A stretch of DNA of 21,898 nt from CAZVEV01 sp964625865 (GCA_964625865.1 CAZVEV010000073.1:1-21898), one strand, 5' to 3'. Shown: positions 5,521 through 13,993, counted from the first letter of the stretch. Made by a program: numbers and translations. Notes: generated from the letters alone by a model not told the origin.

Positions 5521-7725
5521 ATGGACAGCTTGGACGATCCGTTCGGGTACCTGCCGACGCATACCGTCGCCGAGGGCGACCGGGTGGGGCAATTGGCCGC
5601 CGCGATGGAGGCCCACGGGCATTTCGGCCCGGCGGTTCGGATGTTCGAGTGGTCGCTGGACTTCATCGCAGGCCGCGCCGACAACCCGCTGTACGCCGAG
5701 GCGATCGAGCATCGCGAGCAGTGCCGCCGCAAGGCCACCGACTGCGGCGAGGACGTGAACGTCGCCTTCCAGATGACCAACGACGGTGTTCTGGACGACG
5801 TGCGCCAGTTCGCGCGATCGTACTACGTGCGGCAGGCCGAGGCGATAGCCGAGCGTCTGACGCGACTGATCGACCGCGGCGCGTGGGCGCGGGCCGTCGA
5901 GGCGGCCCGTGCGGCCGAGGGGGCCGTCCGGTTCGCCACCGGTCCGGCACGGGCCAAGGCGACGTACTACTGCGGGCTGGCCCTGGGCATGGCGTTGGTG
6001 GAACTGGGTCAATACAGCGAGGCCGTCGAGCCGCTGGCCGGAGCCTACGAGACGGCTGATGAGCAGGCAGCCGGACCGCTCGACGCGGCGCGGTGCGCGT
6101 GCTACTACGGCGTGGCGCTGCTCCAGACGGACGCCGAGACGGCCCACGCGGTGCTGGCCGACGGCGCCCGGCGGCTGGCGGGCCTTCCGGACGACAATGT
6201 GCGGATCGCCGGCCAGTGCCTCTGCCTCCTCGCCGAGTGCCACAGCCAGCAACTGTCCGGACCCCGCGATGAGGCCGTGGCTGCGGCGCAGGCGATCGGG
6301 ACCCTTGCCCGCCCCGCCGGGGACGCTGAGGGCAATCGCTTCGATGAGACCGCTGCGCGGGCCCGCCAGTGCATCCAGGCCGACGCCCTGCTGACCCGGG
6401 CCGTCTCATGCCGACGGCAGCGACAGATCGAGCAGGCCGCCTCCGCCATCGCCCAGGCCGCCCAGGCCGCCCACGCCGCGGGGGCTTACGCCCTCGGCGA
6501 CCTTATCGAGGCCGAACGGGCGGAGCTGTCGCTCTGCGATCCGCGGCAGGTGGCCCAGCACGCCCAGACGGTTCGTGAGATGCTCCGTACGGATCGGCTG
6601 GCCGAGGCGGGCGATCTGTACGTCCAGTTGCACGACAGGCAGGGCGACAACCCGGAGGTGGGGGCTATCGGGGAGTTGATCGTCCAGGCCAAGCGAACCG
6701 AGGCGGACCGTCAGACCGCCCGAGCGGCAGAACTGGCCGCCGCGGGTGAGACCGACCAGGCCGAGGCCGCCCTCGCCGCCGCGGACGAGCTGGCCCGCAG
6801 TGTGGACTACACCCCCGCCGGCTTCGACGAAACTCAGGGGCAACTCAACCGGACCAAGGCCCTGTCGATGGGGGCCGAGGCCAAGCGGCTGAGCGAGACC
6901 GGCGACTATGCGGCGGCGATGGAGATGGCCAGGCAGGCCGGACGCCTCCCGAACCTCGACGACGAGACGACCGCCCGAATCGCCGAGATGTTCAACAAGC
7001 TCTCGGCCGGCCGCGACCGGGCCGCCATGCAGTGTCGACAGCGCCTCAAGACGCTCATCCAGGACCGCCAGTGGTCGCAGGCCCGCGGCGTGCTGGCCGA
7101 GGCCGAAAGCAAGGGCACCGACGGCCAGGCCCAGGCCGAGCGAAAGAAGATCGAGGGCTACTTCCGCGGGTCGGACCTGCTCGACCGGGCCGAGGAGATG
7201 CTCGACACGTCGAACACTGCCGACGCGCTGGCCGCGATTGACGAGCTGTTCGAGGCCACCAGCGTGGCGGCCCTGATCGAGCGGGCCAAGGACATCCGGG
7301 GACGCGCGGCGGCCCTCGACCAGACCATCGCGGCCCACTACGTCGACCAGGACAGATCGACGGGATACCTGGTGATTTCCGCCATTGCGGGCGTGCCGCT
7401 GGGCGGGGCGCTGGGGTGGCTTGACGGGGGCTTCTTCCAGGCGATCTGGGTCGCCGCGATGGCCGTCGCCGCCATCTGGGGCGGGAGCATCTGCGTCACG
7501 GGGCGCACGATACCGGCCCACGACGGGCGCGTTCACGGGCTGTCGATGCTCTGCCTTGGCCTGCTGGGGGCTCTGGGTTCGTTCGCCCTGCCATGGTGGG
7601 CATGGGTTCCGGTGGCCGTGGCGGCCTATGCGATCAGCGCGCACGTGGTCAATTCGATGTGTCCGGCCCGCAAGCCCGCCCGGGTCGCCAGGAGCAGCCC
7701 AGCCGACGACGAGGCCACGCCATGA
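5521..7725 (+). CDS. Large alanine-rich helical-repeat protein with C-terminal membrane segments
   Basis: This is a 734-residue protein not assignable to a named family. The frame is open upstream, but ATG 5521 is preferred: GGCGAGGTGA lies just before it and a promoter-like pair lies 70 bases upstream. Residues about 1-612 are almost entirely helical and Ala/Glu/Arg-rich, with spaced patterns such as A-x2-Y-x-G-x-A-L and A-x2-L-L-x-A-x2 that fit TPR-like or other antiparallel helix repeats (inference). From about 613 to 709 there are three to four hydrophobic segments containing Gly/Ala/Trp stretches (GGFFQAIWVAAMAVAAIWGG, FALPWWAWVPVAVAAYAI), then a short basic and acidic tail. The predicted design is a cytoplasmic or periplasmic helical-repeat scaffold held in the membrane by its C-terminus. 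The stop overlaps the start of the GT39 gene (ATGA), so the two are translationally coupled and may form one complex. Confidence 0.8.
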   Translation: MDSLDDPFGYLPTHTVAEGDRVGQLAAAMEAHGHFGPAVRMFEWSLDFIAGRADNPLYAEAIEHREQCRRKATDCGEDVNVAFQMTNDGVLDDVRQFARSYYVRQAEAIAERLTRLIDRGAWARAVEAARAAEGAVRFATGPARAKATYYCGLALGMALVELGQYSEAVEPLAGAYETADEQAAGPLDAARCACYYGVALLQTDAETAHAVLADGARRLAGLPDDNVRIAGQCLCLLAECHSQQLSGPRDEAVAAAQAIGTLARPAGDAEGNRFDETAARARQCIQADALLTRAVSCRRQRQIEQAASAIAQAAQAAHAAGAYALGDLIEAERAELSLCDPRQVAQHAQTVREMLRTDRLAEAGDLYVQLHDRQGDNPEVGAIGELIVQAKRTEADRQTARAAELAAAGETDQAEAALAAADELARSVDYTPAGFDETQGQLNRTKALSMGAEAKRLSETGDYAAAMEMARQAGRLPNLDDETTARIAEMFNKLSAGRDRAAMQCRQRLKTLIQDRQWSQARGVLAEAESKGTDGQAQAERKKIEGYFRGSDLLDRAEEMLDTSNTADALAAIDELFEATSVAALIERAKDIRGRAAALDQTIAAHYVDQDRSTGYLVISAIAGVPLGGALGWLDGGFFQAIWVAAMAVAAIWGGSICVTGRTIPAHDGRVHGLSMLCLGLLGALGSFALPWWAWVPVAVAAYAISAHVVNSMCPARKPARVARSSPADDEATP

Positions 7726-9386
7726 CCAAGACGGGAAACGTCACCGACGCGCCCGCTGCCGCCGACTCGCTGGAGGCCCTTCGCACGGGCCTGGCCGGGC
7801 TCTACACGCGGCGGCGCCTGTGGGCGGTGATGGGCGTCCAGGCGCTGGTCATGCTGACGCTGGTGTGCACCTCGTGGTACGCCGTGCCGGACAGTGCCCT
7901 CTACATGGGCCTCGGTCGATCGCTCGCCGAGGGGGCCGGCTATGTCTTCAATCACGAGCCGAACGTGATGGTCCCGCCGCTGTGGCCGGTGTGTCTTGCG
8001 GGGGTGACGGCGCTGGCGCCGGGGTCGTACCTGGCGCTCAACATCGTGCAGATCGTGCTGGCCCTGGCGTGTACGCCGATGGCGTTCGGGCTGCTTCGAC
8101 GGACGGTCGGAGCGGACCTCGCCCTGCTCGGGGCGGGCCTGTTCGCTCTGAGCTTCGCGCTGTGGAGCGCCACGGCCAAGCCCATCAGCGACGTGCTGTT
8201 CACGCTGCTGGCCCTGGCGGCGATGTGGGCGGCGACGTGGGCTGCCGCCGGCGGACCACGACGCTGGCGTGGCGTGGCGGTGGCGGGAGCCGCCATCGCG
8301 GTAGCCACACTGACTCGCGTCAACGGATTGGTAATCGCCCCCGCGGCGGCGGCGGGAATATGGCTTGGCTGGCGCGATCGCGGCCGCGTGTACCGCCTGG
8401 CGGCGGGCGCAGCGGTGATGGTCCTGGCGGCCGGGCCGCTGGCGGCATGGAAGGTGTATATCCAGGCCCAGGCGGGCACGGGGGGCGACCAGAACATAAC
8501 GTACGCCAACGCCGCCCTCCAAAGAGCCGGCGGAACGATACTTGGCCTGGTGCGTGTGGTGGCGAACAATCTTGCGATCGAGATCCCCATGGAGATCTCA
8601 AACCTCAGCGTGGGCGTAAGCGACGTTCCTCCGGGGGTCAATCTGCTGATTCCGGCGATGGTGTTGATCGGCGCGGCGGTGTGCGTCCGGCGGCGACTGG
8701 CGGTGGGACCTGCCTCCCTGATAACGATGATCGCCCTGCTGTGCGTCGTGCCGGGCGTGCGGATGCGCTATTTGCTGTTTCTCATGCCCGCCCTCATCGT
8801 CTACCTGGCGATCGGCGTGACGGCGGTGGTTCGGCGACTGCGCGGCGACTCCGTCCAGCGCGGCGCACTGGTCAAGGGCGTCGCGATAGCGACGATGCTC
8901 CTGGCGGTCGTCCATGTCGCCCACGCCACAGCAAAGAGTATCCGCCACCGCCGCGAGCAGACGCCCGGACAGGGGCGCATCGCCAGGAAGCAAGGCTGGT
9001 TCGCCGCGTGTAGATACATCCTGGACCACGACCCGGGCCTCGCCGCGGGCGGTCGCCCCGAGGCGGTGATCCTCGCCGGCGAGCACAGCGTGGTGCATTA
9101 CCTCACGCGAGCCAAGACGCTGGGGACGACGATGTGGCAGGACGCGACGGTCGAGAACTATCGCCGGCGCATCGAGCGATACCGTCCGACGTATCTGGTT
9201 TCTGACAAGGGGGATGAGAATCTCAAGACCGTCCTGGAGGCACTGACCGCCGCGGGCGGACGAGCCGTCAAGGTCGACGACGCCGGACTGGGCACGCGCG
9301 TCACGCTGTGGCGGATTCACTACCAGAGCCCGACCACGACGTCGAAGCCGGTAGCGAAAGCATCTCCAGCAGGAAACGCATCATGA
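7722..9386 (+). CDS. GT39/ArnT-like membrane glycosyltransferase
   Basis: This is a 554-residue polytopic protein. ATG 7722 sits in the ATGA overlap with the upstream stop. After a cytoplasmic N-terminus and a first helix (about 34-52), the first external loop has PDSALYMGLGRSLAEGAGY with Asp57. In this GT-C group (GT39, ArnT, dolichyl-P-mannose protein mannosyltransferase) an acidic residue at this place, before an x-Y-x5-L-x2-G pattern, is the expected catalytic base. Around ten further hydrophobic helices follow up to about residue 400, then a soluble domain of about 150 residues including a GEHSVVHYLT strand-helix segment. Family members move a sugar from a polyprenyl-phosphate donor to a protein or lipid outside the cytoplasmic membrane; the sugar and acceptor here are unknown. 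The last 86 bases overlap the end of the convergent asnB-like gene. Confidence 0.85.
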   Translation: MTKTGNVTDAPAAADSLEALRTGLAGLYTRRRLWAVMGVQALVMLTLVCTSWYAVPDSALYMGLGRSLAEGAGYVFNHEPNVMVPPLWPVCLAGVTALAPGSYLALNIVQIVLALACTPMAFGLLRRTVGADLALLGAGLFALSFALWSATAKPISDVLFTLLALAAMWAATWAAAGGPRRWRGVAVAGAAIAVATLTRVNGLVIAPAAAAGIWLGWRDRGRVYRLAAGAAVMVLAAGPLAAWKVYIQAQAGTGGDQNITYANAALQRAGGTILGLVRVVANNLAIEIPMEISNLSVGVSDVPPGVNLLIPAMVLIGAAVCVRRRLAVGPASLITMIALLCVVPGVRMRYLLFLMPALIVYLAIGVTAVVRRLRGDSVQRGALVKGVAIATMLLAVVHVAHATAKSIRHRREQTPGQGRIARKQGWFAACRYILDHDPGLAAGGRPEAVILAGEHSVVHYLTRAKTLGTTMWQDATVENYRRRIERYRPTYLVSDKGDENLKTVLEALTAAGGRAVKVDDAGLGTRVTLWRIHYQSPTTTSKPVAKASPAGNAS

Positions 9387-11181
9387 GCTGGTGATAGCGT
9401 CCGAAGCTGTGACGGTAGCCCAGCGCGACCGGGCGGCAGAACGGGTTGTCGAACCGCACGGTCGTCTCGCCCTGCCGATCATACGCCATGTTGAACCCGC
9501 TCTTGGGTCTGGAGTTCAACTCCTCGGGATAGATCTCCGAGATGGCGCGGCGGAGGATGACCTTGCCCGTGCCGTCGCGGCGCTTCATGCGTTCGGGCAG
9601 GCGCCAGCAGAACTCGACGAGGTCGACGTCGAGCAGTGGCACGCGGACCTCCAGGCCGTGGGCCATGCTCATCCGGTCGACCTTCACGAGCATGTCGTTG
9701 GGCAGGTAGAACGTCTGGTCGGCGTAGAGCAGGCTGTCCAGATCGCCGCAGCCGGCCGCCCGTGCGCGGGCGATGGGGGCGGCATACAGGCCCAGCGGGT
9801 CGAAACCCTCGGTCTGACGGAAGAACTCGGGCGTGTAGACTCTCTTCTTGACCTCGCGCCGCAGGATGATGCGCCAGGCCGCGTGGTCTCGCATGGGGCC
9901 CTGCTCGGCGCCGGTGACGAAGCGCGCGGCCTTGTCGCGAAGGGAGTACTTCCCGCCGAGGTCCGGCATGTGGCGGGCCAGGGGCCCCAGCAGGCCGCGG
10001 CGCAGCGGGCCGGGCACGCGGCGATACTTCGCCGCCGCGGCCGCCGCGCCGTACGTCGCGTATCCGCCGAGCATCTCGTCCGCCCCGTCGCCGGACAGCG
10101 CCACCGTCACGTGCTCGCGGGCGGCACGACAGAGTTGGTAGACCGGCAGGGCCGACGAATCCGCAAAGGGCATCCGGCAATGCGGTGCGACGCGGGCGCA
10201 CAGGGCCTGGTAGTCCAGGGGCATGATCTGGGCGTCGAGGTCCACCTCGAGAGCCGCGGCGGCCTGACGGGTCCAGGGCAGCTCGTCGAAGCGGCTGTCG
10301 GCGAACCCCACCGAGAACGCCCGCGTCTGGCCACGATTGACGTTCTGCATCGCGCGGATGATCGCAAACGAGTCCGTGCCGCTGGACAGGAAGCCTCCCA
10401 GGGGCACGTCACTGACCATCTGCCTCTCGACGGCTGCCGCGAGCAAGCGGTCGAACTCCTCGGTCAACTCCGCGTCGTCGCCGGTCAGCTTCGGTGCATC
10501 GAGCACCAAATCCCAGTACGTGCGGAACGTCTTCTTGCCATCCTCGACGAGCAGGTACTGTCCCGGCAGGAGCGAGCGGATGGCGCGGTAGCCGGTCATC
10601 GGGGCCGGGGTGTAGCTGAAGGTGAAGTACGCGTCGATGCCTTCCGGGTCGGGCGACAGGTCCAGGCCGGGCCACTCGAGAAACGGCGCGATCTCCGAAC
10701 CGAAGATGATGCGCCCGCCGAGGTCGGCATAGAGCAGGGGCTTGACGCCCAGCGGATCGCGCACCAGCAGCAGCCGGCGCCGCGGGCGGTCGTAGAGGCC
10801 GAACGCGAAGATCCCGCTTAGCCGCCCGACGCAATCGACGCCCCATTCGAGGTAGCTGTGCAGCAGGACCTCGGTGTCGGACGTGGTGACGAACGCGTGG
10901 CCGAGCCCCTCCAACTCGCGTCGCAGGTCCGGGAAGTTGTAGATTTCCCCGTTGTACGTCAGCCAGACCTCGCCGTCCGGCGAGACCATCGGCTGGGCCG
11001 CCCGGTCGAGCACGTCGATAATGCTCAGCCGCCGATGCCCAAACCCCACGCCCGGCTCCTGGAGTCGCCCGCGCCCGTCCGGGCCGCGATGGGCCAGCGT
11101 GTCGATCATGCGATCGAAGAGGTCCCGATCAAGCTCGAAGGCGCCCTGGTCGTAGTCGAAGTATCCCGCAATGCCGCACAT
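9301..11181 (-). CDS. asnB: Glutamine-dependent asparagine synthase family amidotransferase (AsnB type)
   Basis: This is a 626-residue protein that starts MCGIAGYF, so Cys2 is the Ntn glutaminase nucleophile. HRRLSIID (49-56), NGEIYN (77-82) and SDTE (101-104) complete the glutaminase site. The ATP-pyrophosphatase half contains SSGTDS (266-271; many members have SGGVDS), then LSGDGADEMLGGY and the EVRVPLLD region. Housekeeping AsnB makes asparagine from aspartate; homologues within polysaccharide clusters often amidate a sugar acid or other carboxylate, and the position downstream of envelope genes makes that plausible. It is the last gene of the minus-strand operon, 9 bases after the GT2 stop. 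Its last 28 or so codons run over the end of the GT39 gene, giving a low-complexity Ser/Gly tail probably not needed for activity. Confidence 0.92.
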   Translation of the reverse strand: MCGIAGYFDYDQGAFELDRDLFDRMIDTLAHRGPDGRGRLQEPGVGFGHRRLSIIDVLDRAAQPMVSPDGEVWLTYNGEIYNFPDLRRELEGLGHAFVTTSDTEVLLHSYLEWGVDCVGRLSGIFAFGLYDRPRRRLLLVRDPLGVKPLLYADLGGRIIFGSEIAPFLEWPGLDLSPDPEGIDAYFTFSYTPAPMTGYRAIRSLLPGQYLLVEDGKKTFRTYWDLVLDAPKLTGDDAELTEEFDRLLAAAVERQMVSDVPLGGFLSSGTDSFAIIRAMQNVNRGQTRAFSVGFADSRFDELPWTRQAAAALEVDLDAQIMPLDYQALCARVAPHCRMPFADSSALPVYQLCRAAREHVTVALSGDGADEMLGGYATYGAAAAAAKYRRVPGPLRRGLLGPLARHMPDLGGKYSLRDKAARFVTGAEQGPMRDHAAWRIILRREVKKRVYTPEFFRQTEGFDPLGLYAAPIARARAAGCGDLDSLLYADQTFYLPNDMLVKVDRMSMAHGLEVRVPLLDVDLVEFCWRLPERMKRRDGTGKVILRRAISEIYPEELNSRPKSGFNMAYDRQGETTVRFDNPFCRPVALGYRHSFGRYHQLMMRFLLEMLSLPASTSWSGSGSESATA

Positions 11182-11190
11182 GCGTGGGCC

Positions 11191-12066
11191 CTACTCCTGC
11201 TCGAAACGTTCCTGGCGCAGCGCCGTGATCTGGTCGCACACCAGGCCGATCAGGAACGTCAGCACGCCGGAGACGACGATCATCGCCGCTAGCGTGGGAA
11301 AACCCCTGCCGCCGACGATCGCCACGATGACACCGTAGATCAGGCCCGGAATGAGCTGGATCGCACCGAGCAGCGAGAAGAACGAAAACGCGTGGAACAG
11401 CACGAGGATCCGCACGATGAGCTTCAGCGCCGCCAGCCCGTCGCGAACGTGCTTCACCGTCGACGTGCCGATCCGCGCCTTGGTCACGATGTCGACGTAC
11501 CCCAGCAGGTAGCCCCGCTTGATCATCAGCAGCGTACTGGTCGTCGACGCGGAAAAGCCGTCCGGCAGGAGGTGGAGGTACCGCGCGATGATCTCGCGTC
11601 TGAAGCATCGCAGGCCGGAGTTCAGGTCCGGCAGGGGTTCGCGGGCGACGATGCGCGCGACGGATTTCAGCAGCGTCTTGCCCGCCACGCGTTCCAGGCG
11701 AACGTCCGATCCGCTGGTCCGCGCGCCGATCACCGCGTCCTTCTCGCCGGCCAGCACGGGCGCGACGACGGAAGCAAGGTCTTCCATTCGGTGCTGACCG
11801 TCGCTGTCGATCCAGACCACGACGTCCCGCGTGGCGTTCCGCATCGCCGTCTTGAGCGACGCACCGTACCCGCGATTCCGCCGGTGCGTCAGGACGCGCA
11901 CGCCCTCCACGCCGGCCGCAATCGTCCCGGTTTCGTCCGTCGAGCAGTCGTCCACCACGAGGACCTCCGCCGCCGGGAAGTGCTCGCGCAGGTCCCGCAG
12001 CGTCTGCTCGATAGCCCCGGCCTCGTTGTAGGCCGGCACGCAAATGCTCAACTCGCCATAGTCCAC
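11191..12066 (-). CDS. GT2 polyprenyl-phosphate glycosyltransferase (DPM1/ArnC-like)
   Basis: This is a 291-residue protein. The GT2 GT-A fold is shown by SICVPAYNEA at 7-16, the nucleotide-sugar acids VVDDCSTDET (DD at 39-40), HRRNRGYGAS (61-70), the metal-site DSDGQH at 87-92 and the DLNSGLRCFRR acceptor-side motif at 147-157. Two C-terminal membrane helices (about 226-250 and 258-280) follow. This matches the DPM1/DPG_synthase branch, which transfers a sugar from a nucleotide to dolichyl or undecaprenyl phosphate at the inner face of the membrane. Sugar identity is not readable. It lies in the operon upstream of the AsnB-type gene, and the neighbouring SMR protein and GT39 are the kinds of partners such enzymes need. 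The start ATG 12066 gives a canonical N-terminal strand. Confidence 0.9.
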   Translation of the reverse strand: MDYGELSICVPAYNEAGAIEQTLRDLREHFPAAEVLVVDDCSTDETGTIAAGVEGVRVLTHRRNRGYGASLKTAMRNATRDVVVWIDSDGQHRMEDLASVVAPVLAGEKDAVIGARTSGSDVRLERVAGKTLLKSVARIVAREPLPDLNSGLRCFRREIIARYLHLLPDGFSASTTSTLLMIKRGYLLGYVDIVTKARIGTSTVKHVRDGLAALKLIVRILVLFHAFSFFSLLGAIQLIPGLIYGVIVAIVGGRGFPTLAAMIVVSGVLTFLIGLVCDQITALRQERFEQE

Positions 12067-12145
12067 AAGCCCGTTACCTTCTCACCCGCCCCGCGCATAC
12101 GATAGCCCCGCCGACCCGGAAACGCGAGAGCAAAAGCCTGCTGGC

Positions 12146-12165
12146 GTGGTTGCTTCGCAAGCCAC
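12146..12165 (-). other. Imperfect hairpin in the gap between the propeller and GT2 genes
   Basis: GTGGTTGC-TTC-GCAAGCCAC pairs with one bulged base. It lies 24 bases past the propeller gene stop (12189) in the 122-base gap, the widest in this operon. There is no proper U-tract, so read-through to GT2 and asnB is likely; partial attenuation or an mRNA-processing site is possible. Confidence 0.25.
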
Positions 12166-12188
12166 GGCACCGCCCCCCCTGGTTCCCG

Positions 12189-13505
12189 CTATTGCCAACC
12201 GACGTAGAATGTGGCGTTGTAGATGCGGGGATTTGCGCCGCGGGTCGGTTTGGGCAGGCCCGCAGGAGCCGGAGCGGCGTTGCGGTAGACCCACAGGGCC
12301 AATGCGTTGTAGACGAAGACCTCTTCCCGCGCGTCGCCCAGGGCGTCGAAATGCTGGGCGAAGTACTGCCCGTAGCTTGCGCCGGCCTTTGCGGGGGGGA
12401 ACGGGAACTCGGCCGCGAGTTTGCCGCCGCCGTCCAGCAGCACCGGCGGGCCTCGCCAGCGCCGGTACAGCAGGACGTGGCTTCGGCCTTTGGCTCCCGT
12501 CCAGCCGTCAATCGTGCTGGCGATCGTGATCCCGCCCTGAGGGGGCGTGTGCCATAGTTCCCTGCCGGCCTTGTCGTAGCAGTACACGATGCCCCCCTGC
12601 GGATCGCGTGAACTGATTCGGTCGACGAAAACAGCCTGCTTTCCGGGCCTGCCCGGCACGAACGCGCCGATCACCGCGTGCTGGGAGTGTCGATGCGGCT
12701 TGCGCCAAAGGACCTTGCCGTCGCTACTGAGCAGCACACTGTCGCTGCTGCACGCAATGGCGATCTCCACCTTGCCGTCGCCGTCCATGTCATCGGCGTC
12801 CACGGCGTCGTTGTGATCGTGGCGATCGCGGCTCTTGCGGAATTCCCATCGGACGGTTCCGTCAGGGCCGAACAGCGTGTAGCCGCACAGCAGTTCGTCT
12901 CGCCCGTCGCCGTCGACGTCCACGTTCATCGGAAAATGGCCCGTGTTGACCTTCCTGCTCCATTGGAGTTTCAGGTCCTTGTCGTATGCCCAAATGGTCT
13001 TGTAGCGGTCCTTGACCAGCAGGTCGTTCGGCCGCGAGGCGCCGGCGAAGTTCGCGATGAGGATGCTGTCATTGCTCGGCACGGCGAGTTCTCGTTCGAC
13101 GGTCCCCGTGCGCCCGTCCAGAAGGCGAAGGGTCTTGCCCTCGATCACGAGGACCTCATTGGCCTTGTCGTTATCCCAATCGTAGATCTGCACGGCCACG
13201 TCCGAACTGAGACTGCGATTCTTCGCGTCAGCCTTGCCGCGCTGCCACAGGCGTTTGCCATTGAGGTCTATCGCGGTAATGCAGGTAATCGACTGGCCGG
13301 CGCTCTGGACGAAAAGAGCATCGGCCTGGCCGTCTCCATCGAGATCGCCAAATCGGGCAACCATCCCGCCGAAGTTCTTCAGGTCGATCTTCCGGATGCA
13401 TTCGGGCTTGCCCGCCGGCTTGCCAACAGCCAGGCCTGCGACTTGGGCATCAACAGTCGCCATCACGCCAAACAGGACCCAACTCAGCGCGCACAGGTGT
13501 TTCAT
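12189..13505 (-). CDS. Secreted FG-GAP/VCBS-type beta-propeller protein (rhamnogalacturonan lyase PL11-like outline)
   Basis: This is a 438-residue protein. ATG 13505 is used because GAAGGA lies about 9 bases upstream and the N-terminus is a signal peptide (MKHLCALSWV core, likely cut near residue 21). The mature chain has repeated calcium-binding loops: DLDGDGQAD (54-62), DWDNDKANE (109-117), DVDGDGRDE (196-204) and DMDGDGKVE (239-247). Each sits in a strand-rich unit with phrases such as DLNGKRLWQ or SSDGKVLW, the usual blade pattern of FG-GAP propellers and of the PL11 fold. The segment DRHDHNDAVDADD (228-239) with His229 and His231 may form a metal or catalytic pocket. Full PL11 lyases are usually longer (about 600 residues), so lyase activity is only a possibility; a sugar- or protein-binding periplasmic propeller is equally consistent. 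It sits 17 bases after the SMR gene stop, inside the envelope operon. Confidence 0.75.
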   Translation of the reverse strand: MKHLCALSWVLFGVMATVDAQVAGLAVGKPAGKPECIRKIDLKNFGGMVARFGDLDGDGQADALFVQSAGQSITCITAIDLNGKRLWQRGKADAKNRSLSSDVAVQIYDWDNDKANEVLVIEGKTLRLLDGRTGTVERELAVPSNDSILIANFAGASRPNDLLVKDRYKTIWAYDKDLKLQWSRKVNTGHFPMNVDVDGDGRDELLCGYTLFGPDGTVRWEFRKSRDRHDHNDAVDADDMDGDGKVEIAIACSSDSVLLSSDGKVLWRKPHRHSQHAVIGAFVPGRPGKQAVFVDRISSRDPQGGIVYCYDKAGRELWHTPPQGGITIASTIDGWTGAKGRSHVLLYRRWRGPPVLLDGGGKLAAEFPFPPAKAGASYGQYFAQHFDALGDAREEVFVYNALALWVYRNAAPAPAGLPKPTRGANPRIYNATFYVGWQ

Positions 13506-13522
13506 CGATCGTCGTCCTTCAC

Positions 13523-13942
13523 TCACAGCGCCAGGAAGACCGCGCCGGCGCAGACCAGGGCCGTGCCGATGAGTTTCTGCCACGTTACCGGTTCGTTGAA
13601 CAGGCCCCAGGCGGCGAGCATCATCAGGACGTAGCTGAAGCTGACCATCGGGTAGGCCAGCGAGATCTCCCAGTGGTGGATCACGTAGATCCAGGTCAGC
13701 CCGCCGGCGAGCATGAGCAGGCCGAACAGCCAGACGTTAAGGCTGCAGACCGCCTCCCAGGCGATGGGCCCGACGTGGCGAAGGCCGAGCGGCGAGGGCA
13801 AGGGGTGCCCCTGCGTGTGAAGCTTCAGGAAGATCTGCGAGCCGACGAGAAAGGCGCAAACGAGGACCATCAGGGCGATGAGCATGATCTTGCTCCTGGG
13901 TGCGGAGGTAAGCTCTTCTTGTTCCGGCTCGGAAAGGGTCAT
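13523..13942 (-). CDS. Small four-helix DMT/SMR-family membrane protein (ArnE/F-like)
   Basis: This 139-residue protein has four predicted helices at about 19-39, 66-88, 94-115 and 121-139. The third contains SLAYPMVSFSYVLMMLAAW and the fourth region EPVTWQKLIGTALVCAGAVFL, which is the hallmark pattern of SMR/EamA half-transporters and especially ArnE/ArnF (AYPMxS). ArnE/F pairs are linked to moving undecaprenyl-phosphate-linked aminoarabinose across the inner membrane. Only one such gene is here, so it would need to act as a homodimer or with a partner elsewhere. The hydrophilic N-terminus (1-17) is longer than in SMR pumps. The start lies in an ATGA overlap with a 15-codon mini-ORF derived from a local duplication. 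Confidence 0.82.
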   Translation of the reverse strand: MTLSEPEQEELTSAPRSKIMLIALMVLVCAFLVGSQIFLKLHTQGHPLPSPLGLRHVGPIAWEAVCSLNVWLFGLLMLAGGLTWIYVIHHWEISLAYPMVSFSYVLMMLAAWGLFNEPVTWQKLIGTALVCAGAVFLAL

Positions 13943-13993
13943 GGCATATTCGATACGGTTCTTTGTCCCGGCTGGGGAAGGGTCATGGCGTAT
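13919..13993 (-). repeat. 44-base tandem duplication of a gene junction
   Basis: On the minus strand, 13993-13963 and 13949-13919 match at 27 of 31 positions, both centred on ATGACCCTT and offset by 44 bases. The first copy has the upstream methyltransferase stop, the second has the start of the SMR gene. Confidence 0.75.
13939..13986 (-). CDS. 15-codon mini-ORF linking two ATGA junctions
   Basis: ATG 13986 overlaps the methyltransferase TGA (13985-13983), reads MTLPQPGQRTVSNMP, and ends in TGA 13941-13939, which overlaps the SMR start ATG 13942. It arose as the first copy of the local duplication and begins with MTL and Q/E-P-x-Q like the true SMR N-terminus (MTLSEPEQ). It may simply relay translating ribosomes from one gene to the next; a functional peptide is unlikely but not excluded. 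Confidence 0.4.
   Translation of the reverse strand: MTLPQPGQRTVSNMP

Noticed and set aside
6406..7644. A 412-codon minus-strand open frame opposite the helical-repeat gene
   Set aside because: Arg/Gly/His/Leu-rich composition typical of antisense GC-rich frames, and no ribosome site or motif.
9391..10821. A 476-codon plus-strand open frame opposite the AsnB-type gene
   Set aside because: The minus strand has all AsnB motifs; the plus frame shows only antisense composition.
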